From positions 42,864 through 84,402 of the forward strand of contig JAFMGZ010000010.1 in NCBI GenBank assembly GCA_017854855.1: 41,539 bases of DNA. The letters are read 5' to 3'. Below the pieces are notes generated by a model, which saw only the letters and a program-made list of their open reading frames with translations, searched no databases and had not been told where the DNA came from. Numbering within the stretch: the first letter of the stretch is position 1; every line of letters starts with the position of its first letter. The stretch is from Sulfitobacter sp. GTDB lineage: Bacteria; Pseudomonadota; Alphaproteobacteria; Rhodobacterales; Rhodobacteraceae. Both the position numbers and the translations under genes were made by a program. Positions 34,280 to 41,539 of the stretch are shown here, one piece after another.

Positions 34280-35152
34280 TCAGGGCTGTTTTGACTGCGC
34301 GATCACCTTGCGCCAATAGGCGGCGTATTTGGGAAAGCGCCAAGCGACATAGTGCTTGCGCTCTTGCAGCAGATCACCGTCTTTGCATTCCGCCAACAGC
34401 CATGGCTTGAACGGGCCGCCATCAAAGGTCATGCCGATCAGCGAGGGTTTGTCATAGACATTCAGGCCCAGACGGCTGCGCAGACGCGCAAGGGTCGCGC
34501 TGTAGGGGACCGCAAAACAGCGCCGGAAGCGCCCAAAGACGGACAGCGACACACCACGGGTTTTGCCATCAGCGGCCCAGCAAACCAGCAATTCATCCGT
34601 CCGCCATGCTTTGGCTTCCTGTCCTGCAAGCGTCTCACCTGCGATGACCCGGTCATAAAGGGTGCGAAATGCCTGGTAGATAAAAGTGAAGTCCCGCGGC
34701 GTGAACATCATGAAACTGGAGGTTCCGTAAAAGAAATGGCTCGGTCTTAGCCATTTGACAAAGGGCAGTATCTTCCAGGTCTGGATCATGTGGAAAGGAA
34801 GCACATAAAGCCCGGGGTTGCGGGCATGAATGTCAGCAAGCCTTTGAATGTCCCCCATGACCATCGTGTCCAGATCAAAGAAGAACGTCAGCACGTCGGG
34901 GTTCAGAACACCCGCGTGAAACAGCCCCAGCTTGAAGCGGCAGCCATCCATCAAGATATCCCAATCAAGATCCATTTCTGGATGCACAACGATCCGAATA
35001 TCATGCTCAAAACGACGGTCGGGACGGTCGCTCAGGCAGACAAAATCAATCTGTAGCTGGGTATGTTCAAGAATGCTGGCAGCCAGACAATCAATATAGG
35101 CCTCACTATATCGATCCCCATAAAGGACAAACGCAACCTGCACGCGATTCAC
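34280..35152 (-). CDS. orphan glycosyltransferase-like protein with a D-L-D motif
   Basis: A 290-residue soluble protein. An N-terminal V-A-F-V-L-Y-G-D-R-Y strand, and the F-F-F-D-L-D-T-M-V-M-G-D stretch near residue 92, match the nucleotide-sugar and metal site of GT-A (family 8-like) transferases. Later aromatic-rich segments (F-F-Y-G-T-S-S-F-M-M-F-T near 140) fit the acceptor side. The start is GTG at 35152 with a GGGGGAA stretch upstream. No other cell-surface genes are adjacent, so donor and acceptor are unknown. It lies between aspS and a GntR regulator on the same strand, with 49 bases to the latter. Confidence 0.6.
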   Translation of the reverse strand: MNRVQVAFVLYGDRYSEAYIDCLAASILEHTQLQIDFVCLSDRPDRRFEHDIRIVVHPEMDLDWDILMDGCRFKLGLFHAGVLNPDVLTFFFDLDTMVMGDIQRLADIHARNPGLYVLPFHMIQTWKILPFVKWLRPSHFFYGTSSFMMFTPRDFTFIYQAFRTLYDRVIAGETLAGQEAKAWRTDELLVCWAADGKTRGVSLSVFGRFRRCFAVPYSATLARLRSRLGLNVYDKPSLIGMTFDGGPFKPWLLAECKDGDLLQERKHYVAWRFPKYAAYWRKVIAQSKQP

Positions 35153-35201
35153 GACTGTTATTCCCCCTGACCTGCTTCAGTTAGAGCTTTCCCTGACGCC
35201 C

Positions 35202-35879
35202 TTACTTGCCGTCGCCCATCCGTTCGGATGACAATTTGGCGCGAAAAGCCTCGGCAAGATGTCCGATATGCTCTGCCAGATCGGATACTGCCAAATCAAC
35301 ATCTTTAACGCGAATTGCTTCGATTACTTGATGATGCTCGCGCAAAGAGCGATCTGTGTTTTCGGTCATGATCGTGAACAGGTGGGTGCGCAGCGCCTTG
35401 AGCGGCGAAATCGTGAGGTTGTAGGATTTGGACAGGCTGCGGTTTGCGGCACCATCAATGATCGCATTGTGAAACTGGTTATCGGCCAGCGTGTAGCCGT
35501 GCGGGTCATCCGCCGCCAATGCAGTTTGCATCGCAGCACAGGATTTCTCCAGTTGTTCAACCAGGCCCTGATAATTGCGTGCAACCCCCAGGCGCAGGGC
35601 TGCTGTTTCCAGAATGGCACGGTGCTCGCATAATTCGTCAACCACGGGCAAATCTGGCGTAAAGACAAAGGAGCCCCGCTTTGGTGAGATCATCACCAAT
35701 CCTTCCGATTGCAAAGCGGCCAAAGCATCGCGCACCGGTGAGCGGCTGACCCCCAAGGTGTCGGCAAGTCGCTGTTCGGACAATTTCGACCCCAGCGGCA
35801 ACTCTCCTGACACAATGGCAAAGCGGATTTTCTCCGCGGTGACTTCCATCAGCGACTTTGGGTGTTCAACAGGTTGCAA
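35202..35879 (-). CDS. GntR-family regulator with FCD domain, likely controls the TTT operon
   Basis: A 225-residue regulator: winged helix at about 12-75 (K-L-S-E-Q-R-L-A-D-T-L-G-V-S-R-S-P-V-R-D) and an FCD domain whose metal/ligand residues look intact (D-N-Q-F-H, R-E-H-H-Q, and H-I-G-H-L). The start is TTG at 35879, with AAGGAG 8 bases upstream; an internal ATG at 35849 would cut into the first helix. It diverges from the FAD oxidase/TTT operon across 138 bases containing a perfect dyad. FCD regulators commonly sense organic acids, which fits an operon for uptake and oxidation of a hydroxy- or tricarboxylate. Confidence 0.9.
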   Translation of the reverse strand: MQPVEHPKSLMEVTAEKIRFAIVSGELPLGSKLSEQRLADTLGVSRSPVRDALAALQSEGLVMISPKRGSFVFTPDLPVVDELCEHRAILETAALRLGVARNYQGLVEQLEKSCAAMQTALAADDPHGYTLADNQFHNAIIDGAANRSLSKSYNLTISPLKALRTHLFTIMTENTDRSLREHHQVIEAIRVKDVDLAVSDLAEHIGHLAEAFRAKLSSERMGDGK

Positions 35880-35963
35880 TGGCGCTGCTCCTTTGGTGCC
35901 ACAGGATCGTTATTGGCATGATAGTCGATGTCAAACTGACATGGTAGATGTGACTTGACGTAG

Positions 35964-35988
35964 AAACTACCATGGTGAATGGTAGTTT
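35964..35988. promoter_or_regulatory. Perfect 10-5-10 dyad, probable operator of the GntR regulator
   Basis: AAACTACCAT (35964-35973), spacer GGTGA, ATGGTAGTTT (35979-35988) form a perfect inverted repeat in the divergent promoter region, 30 bases before the FAD oxidase start. A further ATGGTAG half-site lies at 35941-35947, 38 bases upstream of the right arm. Placement suggests repression of the operon and perhaps of the regulator gene. Confidence 0.65.
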
Positions 35989-36017
35989 TGTCAGATCACC
36001 ACCGATGGAGACCAAGC

Positions 36018-37475
36018 TTGACCGCACTGATACCGAATAAGGATGCCAGCCACATGACCGACGGGTTGCGGGCGATTGTTGGCGCGGCGCATGTCCTGAC
36101 CCTTGCGGGCGATGTTTCAGCCTACCTTGAGGACTGGACCGGTCAGTACAGTGCAGCGGCGCTGGCGGTGGTGCGGCCCGGATCCACGGCTGAGGTCGCG
36201 GAGGTGGTCAAGCTGTGCAACACCTACGGCATAGCGATCGTACCGCAGGGCGGGCGCACCGGTCTGTGCGGCGGCGGCGTTCCCATTTCGGATCAACTGT
36301 CTATCGTTGTCTCCCTTACCCGGATGAACGCGGTGCGATCGCTTGACGTGGCAGGCCGGACTGCGGTGGTTGAGGCCGGGGTTGTGCTTGAGACGCTTCA
36401 TTCCACGGCATTGGAGCATGGGCTGATCTTTCCGCTCATGTTTGGCGCGAAGGGCAGCTGCACAATTGGCGGCAACCTTTCGACCAACGCAGGTGGGTCC
36501 AATGTTGTCCGCTATGGCACCACGCGCGAGCTGTGCCTGGGCATCGAGGCCGTGATGCCGGACGGGTCGGTGATCAACGCCCTGACCGGCCTGCGCAAGG
36601 ACAACACGGGCTATGACCTCAAGGATTTGCTGATCGGCGCTGAAGGTACGCTGGGCATCATCACTGCAGCGGTCGTCAAACTCTTTGCTGCACCACGCGC
36701 CATTTCGACCGCTTTTCTCTCTGTCGTCTCTTTGGATGCCGCGATTGAGGTTCTGAACAGGCTGCAGGATTTCACCGGCGGCGGTGTCGAGGCGTTCGAG
36801 TATATGCCGCAACCTGCTGTGGACGTTATTTGCAAGGTGTTCCCCAACACCCGTCGCCCGCTGGATGGTGAAGTTGGAACTGGCATTCTGGTTGAGGTCA
36901 CATCATCGCGCCCGCAAGACGCCGAAGAATTGGAAGACGGCAGCATCCGCTTGGAGGCTGGGGTGATGGAACTGCTGAGCGTCTTGATGGAGGAAGGGCT
37001 GGTGCTGGATGCCATGCTGGCCCAGTCGGTGCAGCAACGCAATGAATTGTGGAAAATGCGCGAGCTGATCCTTGAGGCAATCACCGCCTCCGGGCCGGCC
37101 TATCATCTGGATATATCGCTTCCGCTGGCTCAGATCGCCCCTTTTGTCGACGCGATGGACCCGGCAATGGCCCATCTTGGCCTTCAGCCGTTGACCGTCG
37201 GCCATCTTGGCGACGGAAACCTGCACTATGCTTTGTCCGCCGCCGAAGGCCACATCTGGGAGACCTTGCCGCTAGAGACAGCCAAGGAGCTGGTTTTTGA
37301 AAAACTGGTCGCATTGAACGGATCATTCAGCGCCGAACACGGCATTGGGCAAAGCAAACTATCCGTCATGAGCGCCTTGAAAGAGCCCGCGCAGCTGGCG
37401 GTGATGCGCGACATAAAAAGGGCGTTGGATCCGCAAAACCTGATGAATCCGGGGAAACTTGTCCCGCGCGCATGA
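36018..37475 (+). CDS. FAD-linked 2-hydroxyacid dehydrogenase (GlcD/D-2-hydroxyglutarate dehydrogenase-like)
   Basis: A 485-residue VAO/PCMH-type flavoprotein. The FAD domain is seen in V-V-R-P-G-S-T-A-E-V-A near residue 45, P-Q-G-G-R-T-G-L-C-G-G near 75, and the N-L-S-T-N-A-G-G-S-N-V-V-R-Y-G segment near 155. In the catalytic domain, G-H-L-G-D-G-N-L-H near 395 and E-H-G-I-G near 440 give the metal and acid-binding residues of D-lactate, glycolate and D-2-hydroxyglutarate dehydrogenases. The start is TTG at 36018 (GGAG 7 bases upstream); the next in-frame ATG at 36054 has no such site. It heads the operon. The next open frame begins inside its stop codon, but the likely start of that gene is 56 bases on. 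The exact hydroxyacid is unknown. Confidence 0.88.
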   Translation: MTALIPNKDASHMTDGLRAIVGAAHVLTLAGDVSAYLEDWTGQYSAAALAVVRPGSTAEVAEVVKLCNTYGIAIVPQGGRTGLCGGGVPISDQLSIVVSLTRMNAVRSLDVAGRTAVVEAGVVLETLHSTALEHGLIFPLMFGAKGSCTIGGNLSTNAGGSNVVRYGTTRELCLGIEAVMPDGSVINALTGLRKDNTGYDLKDLLIGAEGTLGIITAAVVKLFAAPRAISTAFLSVVSLDAAIEVLNRLQDFTGGGVEAFEYMPQPAVDVICKVFPNTRRPLDGEVGTGILVEVTSSRPQDAEELEDGSIRLEAGVMELLSVLMEEGLVLDAMLAQSVQQRNELWKMRELILEAITASGPAYHLDISLPLAQIAPFVDAMDPAMAHLGLQPLTVGHLGDGNLHYALSAAEGHIWETLPLETAKELVFEKLVALNGSFSAEHGIGQSKLSVMSALKEPAQLAVMRDIKRALDPQNLMNPGKLVPRA

Positions 37476-37531
37476 ACGAAATCCTGCGTGGCCGCGCAGG
37501 CAAACCAAAGTCATCACTGGGAGGAAACGAA

Positions 37532-38506
37532 ATGATGAACTTCACGCAAGCATTCAAGACTGGCGGATATGCTGCCATGATCGCTTTGATGGGTGCAGTG
37601 GGATCTGCCTCGGCAGAGTCCCTGTTCGACGGCTGCCCGTCTGGCCCGATCATCCAGCGCTTTATCGAATTTGGCCAAACCGGGCAGATGCCAAAGGATC
37701 TGGGCAAATGGCTGAACACCCCTGCCGATCAATATGTCGAGCCTTGGAAACCCTTCGACAACGTCGATTATGTCGGCGTCTGCTGGGTTTCGGCATGGTT
37801 GGTGCATACGGACGACGGCGTGGTTCTGATCGACACGCTGTATGGCCCGTTTCAAAAGATGATTGTTGAGAACATCGAAAAGACCGGGACCGATCTGGCA
37901 GACATCAAATACGTGATGATGACACATGGGCATTTCGACCATGTCGGCGGTGCCGCATCTCTCAAGCCGCTGTTGCCCAACGCAAAATTCGTGATGACGC
38001 AAGGCGGCTGGGACGAAGCCGTTGAATCAGCCGCGCAATCCCAAGGCGGCCCAAGGGCGTGGAACATGATCGCGCCTGAGATCACCGTTGCCGATGGTGA
38101 TCAGATCACGGTTGGCGGCAATACGTTCCAGGTGATCGAAACCCCCGGCCACACATGGGGGACCGCATCCTACATGTATGACGTGCATGATGGCGACAAC
38201 ACCTACCGCGCCATCACCATCGGTGGCCTTGGGCTGAACGCCATTGAGGGGCCTCCGCAGGTCGAAGCCTATATCGCAAGCGTTGACCGAGTGCGTAAAT
38301 TGGTCGAGGCTCAGGAGATGCCCATTGAGGTCCATCTTACAACACATGGTTTTTCGGCCGGTCTTGATGAAAACCGGCAAAAACATGCGGCCCGCAAGGT
38401 CGGCGAACCAAATGTCTTTGTCGACCCGCAAGCGCTGCTCAATCAGGTTGCAGGCCTGCGCGAACGGGCCGTGAAAAGACTGGAAATCGAAAACGCCAAA
38501 AAATGA
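37532..38506 (+). CDS. secreted metallo-beta-lactamase-fold hydrolase, class B3-like
   Basis: A 324-residue protein with a Sec signal peptide (hydrophobic core A-A-M-I-A-L-M-G-A-V-G, cleavage S-A-S-A near residue 30), so it acts in the periplasm. The zinc site H-x-H-x-D-H is at 132-137 (H-G-H-F-D-H-V-G-G). A further His is in T-P-G-H-T-W-G, and one more in L-T-T-H-G-F. Its arrangement resembles subclass B3 enzymes, where the bridging Asp of most relatives is absent. A TIGGLGLN stretch stands at that place. The ATG at 37532 has GGGAGGA upstream; an ATG at 37472 overlapping the oxidase stop would spoil the signal. Its operon suggests a lactone- or ester-hydrolysing role that feeds the transporter, not antibiotic resistance. 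Confidence 0.8.
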   Translation: MMNFTQAFKTGGYAAMIALMGAVGSASAESLFDGCPSGPIIQRFIEFGQTGQMPKDLGKWLNTPADQYVEPWKPFDNVDYVGVCWVSAWLVHTDDGVVLIDTLYGPFQKMIVENIEKTGTDLADIKYVMMTHGHFDHVGGAASLKPLLPNAKFVMTQGGWDEAVESAAQSQGGPRAWNMIAPEITVADGDQITVGGNTFQVIETPGHTWGTASYMYDVHDGDNTYRAITIGGLGLNAIEGPPQVEAYIASVDRVRKLVEAQEMPIEVHLTTHGFSAGLDENRQKHAARKVGEPNVFVDPQALLNQVAGLRERAVKRLEIENAKK

Positions 38507-38537
38507 AACCAATGTGAAATTCCAGGGAGGAAACACA

Positions 38538-39485
38538 ATGAAACTGACGACGAAACTTTTCGCCTTAGCGGCGAGCGCCATGATCGCCTTTGCGGCCCCC
38601 GCAAGCGCGGAGGACTGGGCACCTGACGGGCCACTGACCATCCAGATCGGATTTGGTGCCGGCGGGTCCACGGACACGATGGGCCGTATCCTTGGCAAGG
38701 TCATGGCCGACAACACGGGCTGGAACATCATCGTCGAGAACAAGCCCGGCGGTGGCGGTGTGGCCATGTTCACAGGCCTGTCCCAGATGCCCGCAAACGG
38801 CAAGACAATCGGCATGGGCGTCAGTATTCCCGTTCTGGTCCAGCTGGTTCAGCGCGGTGATCAACTGCCCTTTGACCAAGACAGCTTTGACTACCTTGGC
38901 ACAATTGCCAAGGCAGAGCTGGCACTGGTTGCAGGCAAGGACGCGCCCTTTGACGATCTGGAAGGCATGATCGCCTACGCCAAAGAGCAAGGGCAGATGC
39001 CCGTGGCAACAATGGCACCGCCGCAGGTCTTGATGATGAATGCGACCAGCCGCACCAAGGACGCCGAATTCAACCTCGTCACAGCCGATGGCGGTGCAGA
39101 GGTCATGAAGCTGATCCTTGGGGGTCAGGTCTTGGCGGGCTTTGCCTCGGGCGAGCATTTTCCCTACCTGGAATCGGGCGACATGAAGGTCATTGCAAGC
39201 GCCAACCAGTCACGGCTGAGCTATGCGCCCGACGTGAAGACCTTTGTCGAGAACGGCGTGGATGCCTTTGTCGATCCGGTCTTTTTTCTTGCCATGACCA
39301 AAGGCACGGATCCTGCCGCAGTTGCCGCGATTGCCAAGGCTATGGATGAGGCCGTCAAGTCCGATGAAATCGCTGAAATCGTGATGAATGCGGTCAAGGG
39401 CAAGCCCATCAACATGGGCCCCGAAGGGACGCACCAAATGATGATTGATGGCCTCAGCGCCGCCAAGGTTCTGTTTGCCAAGTAA
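38538..39485 (+). CDS. tctC: TTT-family periplasmic substrate-binding protein (TctC/Bug)
   Basis: A 315-residue binding protein with a typical Sec signal (M-K-L-T-T-K-L-F, A-A-P-A-S-A cleavage near residue 24). The Bug-fold phosphate-like loop G-F-G-A-G-G-S-T-D-T lies near residue 40, with I-V-E-N-K-P-G-G-G-G-V near 65. Bug proteins bind carboxylates such as citrate, tartrate or amino-acid-derived acids through these loops. The ATG at 38538 has AGGGAGG upstream. It follows the hydrolase by 31 bases and precedes tctB across a hairpin. Ligand is unknown; the neighbouring oxidase suggests a hydroxy acid. Confidence 0.93.
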   Translation: MKLTTKLFALAASAMIAFAAPASAEDWAPDGPLTIQIGFGAGGSTDTMGRILGKVMADNTGWNIIVENKPGGGGVAMFTGLSQMPANGKTIGMGVSIPVLVQLVQRGDQLPFDQDSFDYLGTIAKAELALVAGKDAPFDDLEGMIAYAKEQGQMPVATMAPPQVLMMNATSRTKDAEFNLVTADGGAEVMKLILGGQVLAGFASGEHFPYLESGDMKVIASANQSRLSYAPDVKTFVENGVDAFVDPVFFLAMTKGTDPAAVAAIAKAMDEAVKSDEIAEIVMNAVKGKPINMGPEGTHQMMIDGLSAAKVLFAK

Positions 39486-39501
39486 ACGATCAAAAGACCA
39501 A

Positions 39502-39535
39502 AGCGCCCTGTTGCCCTTGTCGGCGACGGGGCGCT
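39502..39535 (+). other. Hairpin between tctC and tctB
   Basis: AGCGCCC (39502-39508) and GGGCGCT (39529-39535) can pair around a GC-rich 20-base loop. No T-run follows. It sits where the TRAP operon also has a hairpin, after the binding-protein gene, and may stabilise the upstream mRNA. Confidence 0.45.
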
Positions 39536-39558
39536 CCACGGCTCGGGGAGGGGCAACC

Positions 39559-39984
39559 ATGACCATCAGCGCAGATCGCATGTCCGGTGCATTCTTTTGT
39601 CTATTCGGACTGGCGATGTATTTTCTTGTAATTCCCGTTTACGTCGAAACGGCAGAGGGCGGCAGCCTATCGCCGAAAACGCTTCCCAACATCATCTCGA
39701 TCATCATCGCCATCAGCGGCGGTTTTTTGGTGATCAAACCGACAGCCCAGCAGATGCGTGATCCGCGAAAGATGGCCATTACAGGTCTTTACGCCGCACT
39801 GCTGGCCGCAGGCATCTACGCGATGTCCTGGTTCGGTTTCGAATACGTCGCGCCGGTACTTGCCCTGGCTATCATGTGGATGATCGGCGAACGCAGACCC
39901 CTTTGGCTGGTCAGCGGTGTCGTAATCATGCCCGCCGCAATCTGGTTTGCCGTGACCCAGCTACTTGGGCGCGGATTGCCATGA
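39559..39984 (+). CDS. tctB: TTT-family small membrane subunit
   Basis: A 141-residue protein with four hydrophobic segments (about 8-25, 40-58, 72-92 and 96-135 in two parts), the usual TctB topology and size. TctB pairs with TctA in the inner membrane. The ATG at 39559 is chosen because GGGGAGGGG precedes it and the first helix follows at once; the frame is open further upstream without a good site. It ends 12 bases before tctA. The sequence is poorly conserved across the family, so position supports the call. Confidence 0.88.
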   Translation: MTISADRMSGAFFCLFGLAMYFLVIPVYVETAEGGSLSPKTLPNIISIIIAISGGFLVIKPTAQQMRDPRKMAITGLYAALLAAGIYAMSWFGFEYVAPVLALAIMWMIGERRPLWLVSGVVIMPAAIWFAVTQLLGRGLP

Positions 39985-39996
39985 AGGATATCTATC

Positions 39997-41499
39997 ATGG
40001 TTGATCTCTCAATTATTCTGGCAGGTTTTTCAGACGCATTTTCGCTCTATAATCTTCTGTTTGTGCTATTCGGTGTGGTGCTGGGACAATTCGTCGGTGC
40101 AGTGCCTGGCATTGGCCCGATTATGGCCATGGCCATCGCCATTCCGTTTACCTTCGGTCTTGATCCTCTGCCGGCCATTGCCTTTTTGGTAGGCGTGAAC
40201 AAGGGCGGGCTGGTAGGCGGTGCCGTGCCTGCCGTGCTCATGAATACCCCGGGCACCCCGGATGCAGCCGCAACCGCACTCGATGGATACCCCCTTGCCA
40301 AGCAGGGCAAGCCACTAAAGGCGACCAAGATGGCGCTGTTTTCTTCTGTCACGGGTGACACCTTTAGCGATATTGTCCTGATCACCGTTTCAGCCCCTTT
40401 GGCGATACTGGCGCTCAAGATGGGGCCTATCGAAATTGTCGCACTGATGATTTTCGCCTTCTCAATCCTGGCGGGGTTGATTGGCAATTCCCTGACCAAA
40501 GGGATCATCGCCGCTGCTTTGGGGATGCTTGCTGCCTCCATTGGAACGGATCCTGAAAATTTCACCCCGCGATTGATCTTTGGCTATTGGGATCTTTTCA
40601 ACGGGCTGCCCCTGCCCTCCGTGGCAATCGGGCTGCTTGCTATCTCGGAAATACTGCACCGATTGTCGGTGGCGCATGGCAGCGTCGGGGCCGCGATCAT
40701 CATCAAGGATACCGGCAATCCAGACGACCGGCGCGTGACGTGGGTCGAATATTGGAGTTGTCGCTATACCATGCTGCGCGGCGCGGTCATCGGAACTGTG
40801 CTGGGGGCACTGCCCGGCATCGGCTCAACTGCGGCTGCCTTTATGTCCTATGCCATGACCAAGGCCGGATCGAAAAACCCACAAAGTTTTGGCAAGGGCA
40901 ACCTGCATGGCATTGCCGCCGCAGAATCCGCCAATTCGGCAGTGGTCGGGGCGAACCTGATACCGTTGCTCACCCTTGGCATTCCGGGCAGTGTGGGGGC
41001 CGCTTTGATCATCAGCGCCTTCATGATCCATGGCATGCAGCCAGGCCCGCTGCTGTTTGAGACCCAAGGCCGCCTGGTCTATGGCCTGTTCGGTGCGATG
41101 CTCATGGCCAATTTCATCAATCTTTGGGTAGGTCAGCTTGGCCTGAGGTTCTGGATCAAGGTCGTCTCGGCCCCGGAATCAATCATTTTCTCCTCTGCCC
41201 TGCTGCTGTGTTTTGTTGGCGTGTCCATGGCGACCAGCGGGTTGTTCGGCGTATCGATCATGCTGATCTTTGCTGTTCTGGGATATGTTATGGCCAGCTT
41301 TGGTTATTCGCTGGTGATCTTTATCATCGCGTTCTTTCTGGGTCCGCGTTTTGAAAAATCTATCGCGCAATCGCTATCCTTGACCAATGGTGATCTTACG
41401 CAGGTTTTGAAAAGCCCCGTCGCCGCGGCGCTGCTGATCCTCTCTGTGATCTCGGTTATCTGGTTCCTGCGCAAAAATGTGCGTGAGGAAGACGCGTAA
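39997..41499 (+). CDS. tctA: TTT-family large membrane subunit
   Basis: A 500-residue permease with about 12 hydrophobic segments. The family signature G-x-x-x-G-A-V-P-G-I-G-P near residue 35 is repeated in the second half (L-G-A-L-P-G-I-G-S-T), reflecting internal duplication. The M-N-T-P-G-T-P-D-A-A-A-T-A-L-D-G-Y-P region near 85 and L-T-L-G-I-P-G-S near 325 are typical TctA features. It transports a carboxylate driven by an ion gradient, with TctC as the binding protein. It is the last gene visible of the operon; 40 bases remain to the window end, with no terminator seen. Confidence 0.96.
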   Translation: MVDLSIILAGFSDAFSLYNLLFVLFGVVLGQFVGAVPGIGPIMAMAIAIPFTFGLDPLPAIAFLVGVNKGGLVGGAVPAVLMNTPGTPDAAATALDGYPLAKQGKPLKATKMALFSSVTGDTFSDIVLITVSAPLAILALKMGPIEIVALMIFAFSILAGLIGNSLTKGIIAAALGMLAASIGTDPENFTPRLIFGYWDLFNGLPLPSVAIGLLAISEILHRLSVAHGSVGAAIIIKDTGNPDDRRVTWVEYWSCRYTMLRGAVIGTVLGALPGIGSTAAAFMSYAMTKAGSKNPQSFGKGNLHGIAAAESANSAVVGANLIPLLTLGIPGSVGAALIISAFMIHGMQPGPLLFETQGRLVYGLFGAMLMANFINLWVGQLGLRFWIKVVSAPESIIFSSALLLCFVGVSMATSGLFGVSIMLIFAVLGYVMASFGYSLVIFIIAFFLGPRFEKSIAQSLSLTNGDLTQVLKSPVAAALLILSVISVIWFLRKNVREEDA

Positions 41500-41539
41500 A
41501 TCGTGCCAGGTCTGGCTGCTGCCAAATTGTGCACGTTAC

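Noticed and set aside
37532-38506. Antibiotic-resistance beta-lactamase
   Set aside because: The fold and zinc motif resemble class B3, but the operon context is transport and hydroxyacid oxidation and there is no resistance context, so a metabolic hydrolase is more likely.

Overview
The window reads as chromosomal DNA of a marine alphaproteobacterium of the Rhodobacterales (Roseobacter group). This is an inference. It rests on GC-rich coding sequence, the Rhodobacterales-type urease order ureD-A-B-C-E-F-G, both a TRAP and a tripartite tricarboxylate (TTT) transporter operon, DoeA-type ectoine hydrolase, and protein wording typical of that group. I saw no rRNA, tRNA, insertion sequence, prophage or CRISPR. 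Genes are dense, often overlapping by 1-11 bases, and several start at TTG or GTG with good ribosome-binding sites.

Layout. 1-7440 is a carbon-storage locus. It starts with the 3' part of a DUF445 membrane protein, followed by a phasin. A wax ester synthase/DGAT and an alpha/beta hydrolase lie on the minus strand. A MaoC/PhaJ-like hydratase, a PHA synthase that looks like the Pseudomonas class II (medium-chain) enzyme, and a Pseudomonas-type PHA depolymerase lie on the plus strand. 7460-12031 is an ectoine-catabolism-like locus: a DoeD-like transaminase diverges from a DoeA-like hydrolase, which is followed by an M20 deacetylase and a GntR regulator. 12055-17371 is the urease operon on the minus strand; its beta subunit runs in frame into an LprI/DUF1311 domain. 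17546-25315 holds an M20 peptidase and an apparent glucosylglycerate make-and-break module (HAD phosphatase, GT-A synthase, convergent GH13_18 phosphorylase). A VOC-cupin-cupin protein and transaldolase follow.

After about 0.7 kb of noncoding, partly AT-rich DNA come a SorC-type regulator, a GMC oxidoreductase and a divergent DctPQM TRAP operon (26025-32096). aspS, an orphan glycosyltransferase and a GntR/FCD regulator follow on the minus strand. The regulator diverges from a five-gene operon (36018-41499) encoding an FAD-linked 2-hydroxyacid dehydrogenase, a secreted class-B3-like metallo-hydrolase and TctC-TctB-TctA.

How the parts fit. The first block makes, coats and mobilises storage polymers and neutral lipids. 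The ectoine, urease and glucosylglycerate blocks link osmolyte turnover with nitrogen scavenging: ectoine and urea supply nitrogen, and glucosylglycerate is a nitrogen-free solute. The two transporter blocks each pair a high-affinity binding-protein transporter with an oxidase and a regulator, and each has a strong dyad in its divergent promoter region. The most unusual points are the UreB-LprI read-through, the Pseudomonas-like class II PHA pair beside WS/DGAT, the M20 enzyme in place of the usual DoeB deacetylase, and the hydrolase-dehydrogenase-TTT operon.
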